Positions 8,750 to 18,952 are shown, counted from the first letter of the stretch. The stretch: DNA of 64,000 nt from Streptomyces pseudovenezuelae (GCF_029892565.1 NZ_JARXVH010000004.1:558001-622000); one strand, 5' to 3'. The notes: a model not told the origin generated them from the sequence alone. Translations and numbers: made by a program.

Positions 8750-11569
8750 ATGAGAGGGGAGAGGGAGATGAGGCGCTCGGTCCGTACGCGGGTCCTGGCC
8801 CCCTGGAGCCGTACTCGCGTCCTGGCCCCCTGGGTCCGCACCCGACTGGGTACCGCCCCCGGCGCCGCCTGCGCGCTGGCCCTGCTCGTCGTGCTGACGG
8901 CGTGCCTCGCCGCGGCCCTCCCCCGGGCGGTCGACCGCTACGAGGACGCGGGACTGCGTCATGCCGTCGAGCGGGCGCGTCCCGACAGCACCAGCGTGAG
9001 CGTGTACGCGGCGCAGCCCGACCCCCTCATGTCGCAGGGCATGCGGGAGGACGCGCTGCGCCCCGACCTGCTCGGCGCCCAGTACCGGAAGGTCCTCGCC
9101 GCCGTCCCGCGCCCGCTCGTCGCCGACCCCGACCAGTCGACGTACGGGGTGCGGACCCACAGCCCGATGGAGGTGCCGGACGCCTTCATACCCCGGCCGA
9201 ACGGTCTGCCCGCGCAGGTCGCCCTCGCCGCGCAGCACGACCTCGCCGGACACGTCCGGTCGGTGACCGGCCGGCTGCCGCGCGCCTCGGAGCCGGTGAC
9301 CGCGGCCACGGCCGAGGTGGAGGCCGCGGTCACCGCCGAGACCGCCAAGAGCATGCACATCAAGGTCGGTTCGGTGATCCACGTACCCGGTGTGGAACGC
9401 GGACCCCTCGCCGTACACATCACCGGCATCGTCACCCCGCGCGACCCGAACGGCGCCTACTGGGCTGCCCAGCCCCTCCTGCACACCCCCACCCTGGTCC
9501 TCCTGCCGGGCGCGGGTGCCGAGGGCGACAGGTACTGGCTCGGCGGCCTGCTGCTCGCCCCCGAGGCCGCGCCCGCGATGCTGGGCACGCCCGGAAACCC
9601 TTGGCGCTACTGGCAGTTGGCCCCCGCCCCCGGCGATCTGCACGCCTACGAACTCGGCCGCCTGAAATCCGCGATCGCCTCCCTGGAGGGCGGCCCGGCC
9701 CTGCGCGCGATGCGCACGCGCACCGACCCCTCCACCGACGTGAGCACCGACCTCGACGACGTCCTCGGCACCTACACCGACCTGCGCTCGGGCATCCGCC
9801 CGCTGGTCGCCGTGGCCGCCGTCGGCACCGGCACGGTCGCCGCGGTCGTCCTGCTGATGGCGGGCGGCCTCGCCGCCGACCGCCGCCGCTCCGAACTGCT
9901 CCTGCTGCGCGCCCGCGGCGGCTCCCTGCGCGGGGTGACCGGCCGCCTGCTCGCGGAGACGTCGATCGTCTCCCTGCCCGCCGGCGCCCTCGGCCTGACG
10001 GCCGCGCTGCTCGCCCTGCCCGGCGGCCGGCTCTCCTACGCGGTCGCCGCGGCGGCCACCGTCACCGCCGTCGCCTGCACCGCCCTGCCCCTGCGCGCGG
10101 CGGCCGTCCACCGGGTGGTGCGGATCCACGGCGCCCGCGAGGACGTGGCATCCGTACGACCGTCCCGGCGCCGTACGGTCGCGGAACTCACCCTGCTCGT
10201 CGTGACGCTCGGCGCGGTCGAGACCCTGCGCCGAAATGGTACGTCCGGCGACGAACTGGCCTCCCTCGCACCGGTGTTGGTGGGCGTGGCCGCGGCCCTG
10301 GTCCTGGTCCGCCTCTACCCGCTCCCCCTGCGCGGCCTGGCCCGCCCGGCGGCCCGTCTGCGCGGCGCGGTGGGCCACCTGTCACTGGCCCGCGCGGGCC
10401 GCACCTCCGCCTCCGCGGTACTGCCCCTACTGGCCCTTCTGACCGCCCTCACCACGGCGGCCTTCGGCGGCTCCGTCCTCTCGGGCGTGAGCGAGGCCCG
10501 CGACCAGGCCGCCCTCCTGACCGTCGGCGCCGACGCCCGCGTCGAGGGAACCACCGCACTGCCGTCGTCCCTGCCGGACCGTGTGCGCGGCCTGCACGGC
10601 GTCCGGGGAGTGGCAGCGGTGAGCATCGCCTACCAGGCGAAGCCGAACGAGGGCAGGCAGTCGGTGCCGCTGGTGGGCGTAGACCCGCGCGACTATGCGG
10701 AGTTGACGTCGCGGACGGGGCTTGGAGCTTTCGGGGCTGGGGAGTTGAGGGTTCCGGCGGGCGCTGATGCGGGATCGGGTACGGGTACGGGTACGGGTAC
10801 GGGATCAGGGTCAGGCGCGCTGCCGGCGGTGGCCTCGCCGCAGGTCGCCTCCACGTACGGCACCCGCCCCTTCCCCGTCCGCCTGGAGGACGGCACCACG
10901 GTCACCGTCCGCATCACGCTGGTCCGCGACCGCACGCCGGCCGTCACCGGCGCCGACTTCCTCCTCGTGGACCGGGCCGGCCTGAGCGCCGACGCGGCCC
11001 GACCGTCCACCCTGCTCCTGACCGGCGACCACCTCGACGGAGCCGCCCTGCGCCGGATGGCGGGCAACGCGGGCGTACTCCTGCGCTCCGAGGAACGGGC
11101 CCAATACGTCGACTCCCCCCTGCAGTCCGGCGCCGAACGCGTCTACACGGCCGCGGTCGCCGCCGGCGCAGGCTACGCCGTCCTCGCCCTTCTCCTCTCC
11201 CTCGTACGCGCGGCCCCCGAACGCCGAGCCCTCCTGGCCCGCCTGCGCACCATGGGCCTGACCCGCGCACAGGGCCGCCGCCTGCTCGTCCTGGAGTCAC
11301 TCCCCCAGGCGGTCCTGGCGGCAGCGGGCGGCGCGCTCACGGGCTGGGCGGCGATCCGCCTGCTCTCCCCCGGCATCGACCTCACGACGATCGCCCTGGC
11401 CTCCGCCCAAGTCCCGGTGGGCGCGGCCGAGTTGCACACGGACGCGGTGTCCCTCACGGTCCCGGCGCTGGCGATCATCGCGGTGACGGTGGGAGTCGCG
11501 GGGGTGCAGGCCTGGTGGACGGGACGGCGGGGGTCGGTGGCGGAACTGCGGGTGGGGGACGGCCGATGA
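8750..11569 (+). CDS. Large FtsX-type ABC transporter permease (2)
   Basis: 939 residues. The start ATG lies one base after the stop of permease 1 with AAGGGGG 8 bases upstream, so the two are translationally coupled; an in-frame ATG at 8768 is an alternative. It has an N-terminal anchor helix, an FtsX core with SELLLLRARGGSLRGV near residues 350-380, and a C-terminal core with RALLARLRTMGLTRAQGRRL. Between them is an extracytoplasmic domain containing a Gly-Ser-Thr stretch from hexamer DNA repeats. Permeases 1 and 2 probably form a heterodimer served by the single ATPase downstream. Confidence 0.87.
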   Translation: MRGEREMRRSVRTRVLAPWSRTRVLAPWVRTRLGTAPGAACALALLVVLTACLAAALPRAVDRYEDAGLRHAVERARPDSTSVSVYAAQPDPLMSQGMREDALRPDLLGAQYRKVLAAVPRPLVADPDQSTYGVRTHSPMEVPDAFIPRPNGLPAQVALAAQHDLAGHVRSVTGRLPRASEPVTAATAEVEAAVTAETAKSMHIKVGSVIHVPGVERGPLAVHITGIVTPRDPNGAYWAAQPLLHTPTLVLLPGAGAEGDRYWLGGLLLAPEAAPAMLGTPGNPWRYWQLAPAPGDLHAYELGRLKSAIASLEGGPALRAMRTRTDPSTDVSTDLDDVLGTYTDLRSGIRPLVAVAAVGTGTVAAVVLLMAGGLAADRRRSELLLLRARGGSLRGVTGRLLAETSIVSLPAGALGLTAALLALPGGRLSYAVAAAATVTAVACTALPLRAAAVHRVVRIHGAREDVASVRPSRRRTVAELTLLVVTLGAVETLRRNGTSGDELASLAPVLVGVAAALVLVRLYPLPLRGLARPAARLRGAVGHLSLARAGRTSASAVLPLLALLTALTTAAFGGSVLSGVSEARDQAALLTVGADARVEGTTALPSSLPDRVRGLHGVRGVAAVSIAYQAKPNEGRQSVPLVGVDPRDYAELTSRTGLGAFGAGELRVPAGADAGSGTGTGTGTGSGSGALPAVASPQVASTYGTRPFPVRLEDGTTVTVRITLVRDRTPAVTGADFLLVDRAGLSADAARPSTLLLTGDHLDGAALRRMAGNAGVLLRSEERAQYVDSPLQSGAERVYTAAVAAGAGYAVLALLLSLVRAAPERRALLARLRTMGLTRAQGRRLLVLESLPQAVLAAAGGALTGWAAIRLLSPGIDLTTIALASAQVPVGAAELHTDAVSLTVPALAIIAVTVGVAGVQAWWTGRRGSVAELRVGDGR
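10771..10806 (+). repeat. In-frame hexanucleotide repeat in permease 2
   Basis: Six tandem hexamers: GGGATC, four GGGTAC, GGGATC. They encode Gly-Ser and Gly-Thr dipeptides in a flexible part of the extracytoplasmic domain. Change in copy number would keep the reading frame. Confidence 0.75.
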
Positions 11570-11655
11570 CCCGGGCGACACACGAGCGGCAGCCGGCCCG
11601 TGCGACTCACGAACAGCGGCAGCGACGCGGCCCCACTCCAGGAGACCCTCGATGA
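11566..11655 (+). CDS. 29-codon linking ORF between permease 2 and the ATPase
   Basis: An ATG overlaps the permease stop as ATGA (11566-11569), and the stop of this short frame overlaps the ATPase start as ATGA (11652-11655). The frame is open throughout and encodes a basic, Arg/Gln-rich peptide with a repeated RATHE motif. It has no recognisable domain. It may be a true micro-protein or a device that carries ribosomes from one gene to the next. Its exact fit at both ends is the only evidence for translation. Confidence 0.4.
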   Translation: MTRATHERQPARATHEQRQRRGPTPGDPR

Positions 11656-12614
11656 CCACCACCAACCCCACCCTCGCCGACCTGGCCCACCGCGCCACCG
11701 AGCACCTCAACCGCCCCGCCTACGGCCACGACGCGCTGATCACCTGCGACCGTCTCGTCCGTATCTTCACCACGGACGGCATCGAGGTGCAGGCCCTCCA
11801 GGGGCTCGATCTCCTGGTCCGCGAGGGCGAGTTGATGGCTCTGGTGGGTGCTTCCGGCAGCGGCAAGTCCACGCTGATGAACATCCTCGCCGGCCTGGAC
11901 ACCCCCACCGCCGGCGCCGCCCGCGTGGCCGGCCACGACCTGCTCACCATGACCGCCAAGGACCGCCTCGCCTACCGCCGCGACACCATCGGCTTCGTCT
12001 GGCAGCAGACCTCCCGCAATCTGCTCCCCTACCTCACCGCCGCCCAGAACGTCGCCCTGCCGATGCAGCTGACCGGCTCCCACGGCCGTCGTTCCCGCCG
12101 CGCCCACACCGAACGCGCCCTGGAACTCCTGGAGTTGCTCGGCATCGCCGAGTGCCGCGACCGTCGCCCGCACCAGATGTCCGGCGGCCAGCAGCAGCGC
12201 GTCGCGATCGGCGCGGCCCTCGCCAACAGCCCCTCGGTCCTGCTCGCCGACGAACCCACCGGCGAACTCGACTCGCACACCGCGGAACAGGTCTTCGCCG
12301 CCTTCCGCACCGCGAACGAGGCCCTGGGCACCACCATCGTCATCGTCACCCACGACCAGGCCGTCGCCGGCGAGGTCCGCCGCACGGTCGCCATCCGCGA
12401 CGGCCGCACCTCCACGGAGGTCCTGCGCCGCAGCGAGGTCGACGAGACGACCGGCCACGAGACGGTGGTCGCCCGCGAGTACGCCATGCTCGACCGCGCC
12501 GGCCGCCTCCAGCTCCCCGCCGAGTACACCGAGTCCCTGGGCATGCGCGACCGCGTCGCCCTGGAACTGGAGCCGGACCACATCGCCGTATGGCCGGACG
12601 ACAGTGACCGGTAG
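11652..12614 (+). CDS. ABC transporter ATP-binding protein with AbrB-like C-terminal tail
   Basis: 320 residues, about 80-90 longer than a MacB/LolD-type ATPase. Walker A is GASGSGKST, the Q-loop region is FVWQQTSRN, the signature is MSGGQQQR, Walker B is VLLADEPTGELDS and the switch histidine is in IVTHD. After about residue 275, DRAGRLQLPAEYTESLGMRDRVALELE resembles one SpoVT/AbrB-type swapped-hairpin unit. This tail is usually dimeric, so it could hold the ATPase dimer together. The gene ends the permease operon and should energise both permeases. Confidence 0.9.
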   Translation: MTTTNPTLADLAHRATEHLNRPAYGHDALITCDRLVRIFTTDGIEVQALQGLDLLVREGELMALVGASGSGKSTLMNILAGLDTPTAGAARVAGHDLLTMTAKDRLAYRRDTIGFVWQQTSRNLLPYLTAAQNVALPMQLTGSHGRRSRRAHTERALELLELLGIAECRDRRPHQMSGGQQQRVAIGAALANSPSVLLADEPTGELDSHTAEQVFAAFRTANEALGTTIVIVTHDQAVAGEVRRTVAIRDGRTSTEVLRRSEVDETTGHETVVAREYAMLDRAGRLQLPAEYTESLGMRDRVALELEPDHIAVWPDDSDR

Positions 12615-12653
12615 CCGCCGGGCCCGGGAGGGGGCGGGACAGCGCCGAACGGC

Positions 12654-13361
12654 TCAGCGCACGCTGACGCCGAGCGCCCCGAGTCCCGCCGTCCGTACGG
12701 CGATCGACCCGTAGGCGGTACGCAGCCGCAGCCACGCGCCGGAGGAGAACAGCCGCCAGTCCGCCGAGGCTCCGGAGGCACCGGACGCCCCTGAGACTCC
12801 AGCGGCTCCGCGCAGGAAGCCCAGGGACTGGGCCGCGTGCAGCACCCGTACCGGAAGGCGGGTGTCCCCGACCGTCCGGGACCAGATCTCCCGTCCGATC
12901 CGGTCGAGTTCGGCCCGGGTACGTCGCTCCGGCGCCAACTCCTGCGTACGGGACCGGAATTCGGCGACGGCCGCGCCGACCAGCGCGCGCAGCACGTCCG
13001 GGGCGGGCAGCCCGGGCACCGGCCGCCAACCGCCGCGCGGCGGAAGGACTCCGGCCCACGGCGGCCCGGTCACCGCGCCCGGCACGCCGGCCGTGGCGGC
13101 CGACTCGTCGACGGACTCCAGCAGTTCACCCGCGGAGACGGTCACGTCCAGGGTGGCGTCCAGCCCGTTCTCGTACGGCTTTGCGAGCCGTACCGCACGG
13201 ATCGCCAGTACCTCGAAGGACGGCGGTCGCCCGAAGACGGCGAGCGCCGTGCCGGCCGCCTGCAGGCGCACCGCTGCTCCACGATCGTAGTGGAGCAGCC
13301 GGGAGAGGAAGGCCGCGAGGTCCGCCGCCTCCCCCTCGTCGGCGAGGTGCAGCACCGTCAT
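12654..13361 (-). CDS. Conserved hypothetical protein
   Basis: 235 residues, no signal peptide and no membrane span. The N-terminal part (VLHLADEGEAADLAAFLSRLLHYDRGAAVRL) looks like a compact alpha/beta domain; the middle is Pro/Gly-rich and the end has a short Gly-Ala-Ser run. I do not recognise a catalytic motif. Its ATG overlaps the stop of the thioesterase gene by 4 bases (ATGA), so the two are translationally coupled, and the EttA gene lies just upstream of both. A housekeeping role is likely, but the function is unknown. Confidence 0.75.
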   Translation of the reverse strand: MTVLHLADEGEAADLAAFLSRLLHYDRGAAVRLQAAGTALAVFGRPPSFEVLAIRAVRLAKPYENGLDATLDVTVSAGELLESVDESAATAGVPGAVTGPPWAGVLPPRGGWRPVPGLPAPDVLRALVGAAVAEFRSRTQELAPERRTRAELDRIGREIWSRTVGDTRLPVRVLHAAQSLGFLRGAAGVSGASGASGASADWRLFSSGAWLRLRTAYGSIAVRTAGLGALGVSVR

Positions 13362-13786
13362 GCGGCGACGGCCCCCCGCTTGGCATCCGCGTCGGCCGCG
13401 TCATCCGTGTACTCCCCCAGGAACTCCCGCTCCTCGGAGGTGAGTCGGCGCGGCCGCTGGGCCTCGAAGTCGAACGGCACGACCACCGTCGAGGCCCGTA
13501 CATAGACCAGGTCGTCGTCCTTCACCTCGTACGTGATGGTGAAGGACGCGGCCTTTATCTGCGTGATCCACAGCTCGATGTCCACCGGGTGGTGCCGGTG
13601 GACGAGCTGCCGCTTGTAGTCGATCTCGTGGCGCGCCACCACCGACCCCTGCTGGAAGTCCTTTTCCGGGCGGAACAGGAAGTCGATACGGGCTTCCTCC
13701 AGGTAGCGGACGAAGACCGCGTTGTTGACATGGCCGTAGGCGTCCATGTCCGACCAGCGCAGTGGGCAGCGGTAGATGTGGCGCAA
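13358..13786 (-). CDS. Hotdog-fold acyl-CoA thioesterase (4HBT family)
   Basis: 142 residues, the normal length for single-domain 4-hydroxybenzoyl-CoA/YbgC-type thioesterases. The diagnostic stretch is RWSDMDAYGHVNNAVFVRYLEEAR, in which Asp of DMDAYGH is the catalytic residue and the following His-Val-Asn-Asn begins the long helix. It should hydrolyse acyl-CoA or aryl-CoA esters in the cytoplasm; the substrate is not predictable. It follows ettA by 6 bp and overlaps the hypothetical gene, so the three form one transcription unit. Confidence 0.9.
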   Translation of the reverse strand: MRHIYRCPLRWSDMDAYGHVNNAVFVRYLEEARIDFLFRPEKDFQQGSVVARHEIDYKRQLVHRHHPVDIELWITQIKAASFTITYEVKDDDLVYVRASTVVVPFDFEAQRPRRLTSEEREFLGEYTDDAADADAKRGAVAA

Positions 13787-13792
13787 GATCGA

Positions 13793-15457
<1,665 letters not shown>

Positions 15458-15854
15458 GAGAAACCGTCCGGCAGCTTGAAATCTGGCAGTGGGCAGATAC
15501 ACCCCATCTTGCCCGAGGTCCACCCTTGGGTGTTAACCCGTTTGGTCGGGGGGCTGTGACCTGGGGTTTCCTTCGTCGTCTGCGTAGCTGCCCCGTCACC
15601 GTTTGTTGCCGACGGTCACCCCTGAGTGGCCCCTACGGCACGGCGACGCCAAGGGGGACGGGTAGAGAAGGGCACGGCTTACAAGCGCCGGCTCCCCCGC
15701 CTACCGACCGATCGGGACCCCGTACACGATCTCGCGGTGAGTGGCGGGCACCACGATGTCGGCCGTCTCAACAGGGCGCCCCTGGTCGCTCGATCGTGAT
15801 CTCGCCGTTCAGTGTGGCCACGCAGGCGAGACGGCAGGTCGGCGGCGAGTCGGA
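15458..15854. other. 397-bp region between ettA and the TetR gene
   Basis: It holds the ettA promoter region and no convincing gene. At 15701-15821 on the minus strand two frames read as a short gene remnant: GTG followed by ATLNGEITIERP, then a frameshift into VETADIVVPATHREIVYG and a stop. This could be the decayed end of a small enzyme gene, but it is too short to identify. Confidence 0.4.
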
Positions 15855-16472
15855 TCAGTGTCGTGCCGCGGGCCATGCAACCAGGGCCAGTTCCGCGGTT
15901 TCGGTCAGCTCGGCCGCCGTGGCCCCGTCGCGGGCGCGCTGCGACATGCCCTGGATGACCGCGGCGAAGTACGCGGCCAGCGCGCGGGGGTTGGCCGCGT
16001 CGGACAGCTCTCCGGCCTGTTGCGCCACGCGTAGGCGGGCTTCGAAGACGCCCAGGTTCCCGTTGCGCAGGTTGCGCAGGAATGCCTCCACCTCGGCGTC
16101 CTGCAGGGTGACGTTGGTGGCTGCGCTGATCGTCAGGCATCCGGCCGGGTGGGCAGGGTCGGGATAGATGACCGCTGCCTCACGCAGGATGCGGGTGAAC
16201 GCGGCGCGGGCGGTGGGTTCCTCTTCGAGGGCGACGCCCATGAAGGCGCCCACGGGCGAGCGCCCATAGCAGTGCACCGCTTCCTTGAACAGCGACTTCT
16301 TGTCCCCGAAGGCCGCGTACAGGCTGCCGGGCCTGATGCCCATCGCCTCGGTCAGCTCGCCGATGGAGGTGGCCTCGTAGCCGCGTTCCCAGAACAGACG
16401 GGTCGCCGCTGTCAGTGCCTCGGCGCGGTCGAAAGCCCTCGGCCGCCCTCGTTTCGCGCGTGTGTCAGTCAC
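15855..16472 (-). CDS. TetR-family transcriptional regulator
   Basis: 205 residues. The N-terminal helix-turn-helix is typical: FDRAEALTAATRLFWERGYE, then TSIGELTEAMGIRPGSLYAAFGDKKSLF, the strongest TetR signature. The C-terminal ligand-binding domain resembles the AcrR subgroup that often controls a neighbouring oxidoreductase. It is divergent from an SDR gene over an 84-bp gap with two copies of a TTGAGT/ACTCAA palindrome, so autoregulation and repression of the SDR gene are likely. The ligand is unknown. Confidence 0.93.
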   Translation of the reverse strand: MTDTRAKRGRPRAFDRAEALTAATRLFWERGYEATSIGELTEAMGIRPGSLYAAFGDKKSLFKEAVHCYGRSPVGAFMGVALEEEPTARAAFTRILREAAVIYPDPAHPAGCLTISAATNVTLQDAEVEAFLRNLRNGNLGVFEARLRVAQQAGELSDAANPRALAAYFAAVIQGMSQRARDGATAAELTETAELALVAWPAARH

Positions 16473-16482
16473 CCCTCCATTT

Positions 16483-16498
16483 TAGAGCGCTCACTCAA
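16483..16498. promoter_or_regulatory. Likely TetR operator 1 (degenerate)
   Basis: TAGAGCGCTCACTCAA matches operator 2 at 12 of 16 positions and keeps the intact ACTCAA half-site. It starts 10 bases from the TetR start codon, so binding would block that gene. Confidence 0.5.
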
Positions 16499-16516
16499 GA
16501 AGGCATGCTACTTTTT

Positions 16517-16532
16517 TTGAGTAATCACTCAA
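16517..16532. promoter_or_regulatory. Likely TetR operator 2
   Basis: TTGAGTAATCACTCAA is a near-perfect 16-bp palindrome (TTGAGT and ACTCAA half-sites, 4-base centre). It lies 24 bases before the SDR start in the divergent promoter region, where a TetR dimer would control both genes. Confidence 0.65.
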
Positions 16533-16556
16533 CAAATCGAGGAGTGGCCAACAGCC

Positions 16557-17330
16557 ATGCGTACACGCACACTTGAGGGAAAGATCGCACTGGTCACCGG
16601 CGGCAGCCGCGGCATCGGCCGGGCCATCGCGCAACGTCTCGGCCGGGACGGCGCCACCGTCGCCGTCGCCTACGCCCGCGACGAGACAGCGGCGAACGAA
16701 GTCGTCGAACGCGTCCAGAAGGACGGCGGCCGCGCCTTCGCCCTGCACGCCGAACTGGGACGGCACGGTGACGCGGCCTCCCTGTGGGCCGCCTTCGACG
16801 CTCATGTCGACGCCTACGCACCTGACGGAGGCGTCGACATCATCGTCAACAACGCGGGCATCGGCCGCAGCTCCGCTCTGGCGTCGCTGACCGAGGACGC
16901 CTTCGACGAGGTCTTCGCAGTGAACGTCCGCGCACCGTTCTTCATCGTGCAGCAAGGGCTGGAACGGCTGCGCGACGGAGGGCGGATCATCAACATCTCC
17001 AGCGGTGCGGCTCGCCTCGCCCTGCCGGAGATCATCGCCTACGGCGCCACCAAGGGCGCGCTCGACACCTTCACCCTCAACCTCGCCAAGGAATTGGGGC
17101 CCCGAGGCATCACCGCGAACTCGGTGGCGCCCGGCATCATCGACACGGACGTCAACGCAAGCTGGCTACGCGGCAATCCGCAGGCCGAAGCCCACGCGGC
17201 GTCCCTGGCCGCGCTGGGCCGGGTCGGGCAGCCGGAAGACGTGGCCGACATCGTGGCTTTCCTCGCCTCCGACGACGCACGCTGGGTGACCGGCCGGGTG
17301 ATCGACGCGACGGGCGGTTCCGGGCTGTGA
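16557..17330 (+). CDS. Short-chain dehydrogenase/reductase
   Basis: 257 residues, a classical SDR. The nucleotide-binding motif is TGGSRGIG, the NNAG motif is VNNAGIG, the catalytic Ser is in INISSGA and the YxxxK motif is YGATKG. The C-terminal PGIIDTDVN and WVTGRVIDATGG complete the family pattern. It would reduce a ketone or oxidise an alcohol with NAD(P)H; the substrate is unknown. GAGGAG is close upstream of the ATG. It is divergent from a TetR gene and shares its operators, so it is probably induced by a small molecule that the enzyme modifies. Confidence 0.93.
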   Translation: MRTRTLEGKIALVTGGSRGIGRAIAQRLGRDGATVAVAYARDETAANEVVERVQKDGGRAFALHAELGRHGDAASLWAAFDAHVDAYAPDGGVDIIVNNAGIGRSSALASLTEDAFDEVFAVNVRAPFFIVQQGLERLRDGGRIINISSGAARLALPEIIAYGATKGALDTFTLNLAKELGPRGITANSVAPGIIDTDVNASWLRGNPQAEAHAASLAALGRVGQPEDVADIVAFLASDDARWVTGRVIDATGGSGL

Positions 17331-17336
17331 GCCGCT

Positions 17337-17445
17337 CTCCTTGGGCGCGGCACCCGGCCTCCTTGGGCGGGGCCCCCTACCCCCTGGGCGGAGCGCCTCG
17401 CCCTCCTTGGACGGAGCACCCTCTCCCCGAGCGGAGCACCCCGCC
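17337..17445. repeat. Five imperfect 22-bp tandem repeats between convergent genes
   Basis: Units start at 17337, 17359, 17381, 17403 and 17425; the last is 21 bp. Each has a CTCCTTGGGCG-like or CCCCTGGGCGG-like front and a C-rich tail. They fill the gap after the SDR stop. No ORF continues across them on either strand. Confidence 0.7.
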
Positions 17446-17542
17446 GTGATTTCCCGCCCGAAGGGCCCGCCGACGGGATGCGTCCGAGGACGTGACGGGC
17501 CCGGTGCGCCCTGGTCGAATCCCGACGTCGGGCAGTGAGCCG

Positions 17543-18952
17543 TCAGCCCTGCGCGGACGTCTCCTTCTTGCGGACCACGACCAGCGCCGTGCCGCCGATC
17601 ACGACCAGGCCGATGGCGATGCCCGCGATCAGCGGGGTCGCGCTGGAACTGCCGGTCGCGGCGAGGTTGGTGTCGTTGGCGACGCCCCCCACCGTGGCCG
17701 GGCTCGGCTCACTGAGGGTCTGGACCGCGTCCCCGCCCGCGCTGCCCTGCGTCTTGCAGTCGAGGACCCCGGTGAACCGCTTCTCGAAGCCGCTCGGCCC
17801 GGTGATCGTGAAGTCGTACGCCTGGTCCTCCTGCAACGGCACCGTCACCGTGTGCGACTCCCCCGCCGGAATGCTGTACTCGGCGCCCAGCAGGGAGAAG
17901 GTGAACGCCTCGTCGCCCTGGTTGGTCGCGGTGAGGTCCACGCCGCCCTTGGCGCAGTTCTTCGCCGCCGACAGTGCCGGTATCGCTCCCTGGCTCGCCC
18001 AGCTCGCGCTCGCCGTCGCGGAGACCGTCGACTCGCTGGAACCGGCCAGGATCTGCGTCTGGCTCCGGCTCTCGGAGGCGAAGGCACGGCCGACCGGCAC
18101 GGTCGTCGAGGCCTGCACGGTCAGCTCCGCCGAGCCGACGGCGGTGCCCTCGGGCACGTCGAAGAAGACCTGACTGCCGTCCACCGCGGACGTGATCGGC
18201 TTGCCGTCCTTGCCGACGATCCGCACCCCGCTGATGGCGGCGTCCGCCGGTGGCGTCAGCGTCGCGCCGGCCGCGTTGGTGTGTACGGTCACCGGCCCGA
18301 GCAGCTCACCGGGGTGGCCGGAGACGGCGGGCGGGTCGAGGGTGAGCGAGGCCTTGGGCTCCGTCAGGTCGGCCGCGCTCTTGTGCAGGTAGTCCGCGAG
18401 CTTCTCGGCCTGCGGGTCGACCGCGTCGACGTCGGCCCCGTCCGAGTAGCGCCAGATGGCCACCTGGGTGCCGGCCGCCGCGTCCTGCTCGGTCAGGCCG
18501 CTCTGGACGCCCGCCCTGGCGGCGAGCGTCGCGAGGTCGTTGACCTGCGGGTAGGAGTTCTGCAGGATCCAACGGATCTTGCCGGCGTCCTTGTTGGCGG
18601 CCAGCGAGGTGCCGCTCCAGGCGGTCTCCTGGTACTTGGCGTCCCGCTGGGTGGGGTTGTGGATGTCGACGCAGTACGTCTGCAGGGTGCCGCCGCCGTC
18701 CACGGACATCTCGAACAGCCCCGCCGAGACCTCCTGGTCCCCGCCGGCGTCGTGGATCACCGCCGCCCCGTACGTCTTCAGGGCGCCTATGGTCGCGGTC
18801 GCCCCGCCCTGACTCTGTGCCGTCTCCTCGGCAGCCGCCGATCCGGCCCCGGCCAGCGCACCGGCGGCGACCAGCCCGGACACAAGAGTGGCGGCGGCCA
18901 GCCGGGCCGCACCTCGCCTGCACGCGGACAGCACAGAGAAAGAAGAAAGCAC
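17543..18952 (-). CDS. Thioester-domain (TQXA) cell-wall-anchored surface protein
   Basis: About 469 residues from GTG at 18952, which has AAGGGG at good spacing; a TTG one codon earlier is less likely. It has a signal peptide (residues about 1-41), then a thioester domain with Cys94 in TYCVD and Gln163 in TQVAIW, the pair that forms the internal Cys-Gln thioester. Two beta-sandwich-like repeats follow, then the sorting signal LAATG, a hydrophobic helix and the tail RKKETS. It would be fixed to peptidoglycan by a class E sortase (LAXTG type). No sortase lies in the window. Thioester domains of this type bind host or matrix surfaces covalently; here it may join hyphae to other surfaces. Confidence 0.88.
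   Translation of the reverse strand: MLSSFSVLSACRRGAARLAAATLVSGLVAAGALAGAGSAAAEETAQSQGGATATIGALKTYGAAVIHDAGGDQEVSAGLFEMSVDGGGTLQTYCVDIHNPTQRDAKYQETAWSGTSLAANKDAGKIRWILQNSYPQVNDLATLAARAGVQSGLTEQDAAAGTQVAIWRYSDGADVDAVDPQAEKLADYLHKSAADLTEPKASLTLDPPAVSGHPGELLGPVTVHTNAAGATLTPPADAAISGVRIVGKDGKPITSAVDGSQVFFDVPEGTAVGSAELTVQASTTVPVGRAFASESRSQTQILAGSSESTVSATASASWASQGAIPALSAAKNCAKGGVDLTATNQGDEAFTFSLLGAEYSIPAGESHTVTVPLQEDQAYDFTITGPSGFEKRFTGVLDCKTQGSAGGDAVQTLSEPSPATVGGVANDTNLAATGSSSATPLIAGIAIGLVVIGGTALVVVRKKETSAQG

Noticed and set aside
15768..15821. Short frame GTG-ATLNGEITIERP on the minus strand
   Set aside because: Only 17 codons before a stop. A frameshift is needed to continue, so it is noted as a possible remnant, not as a gene.
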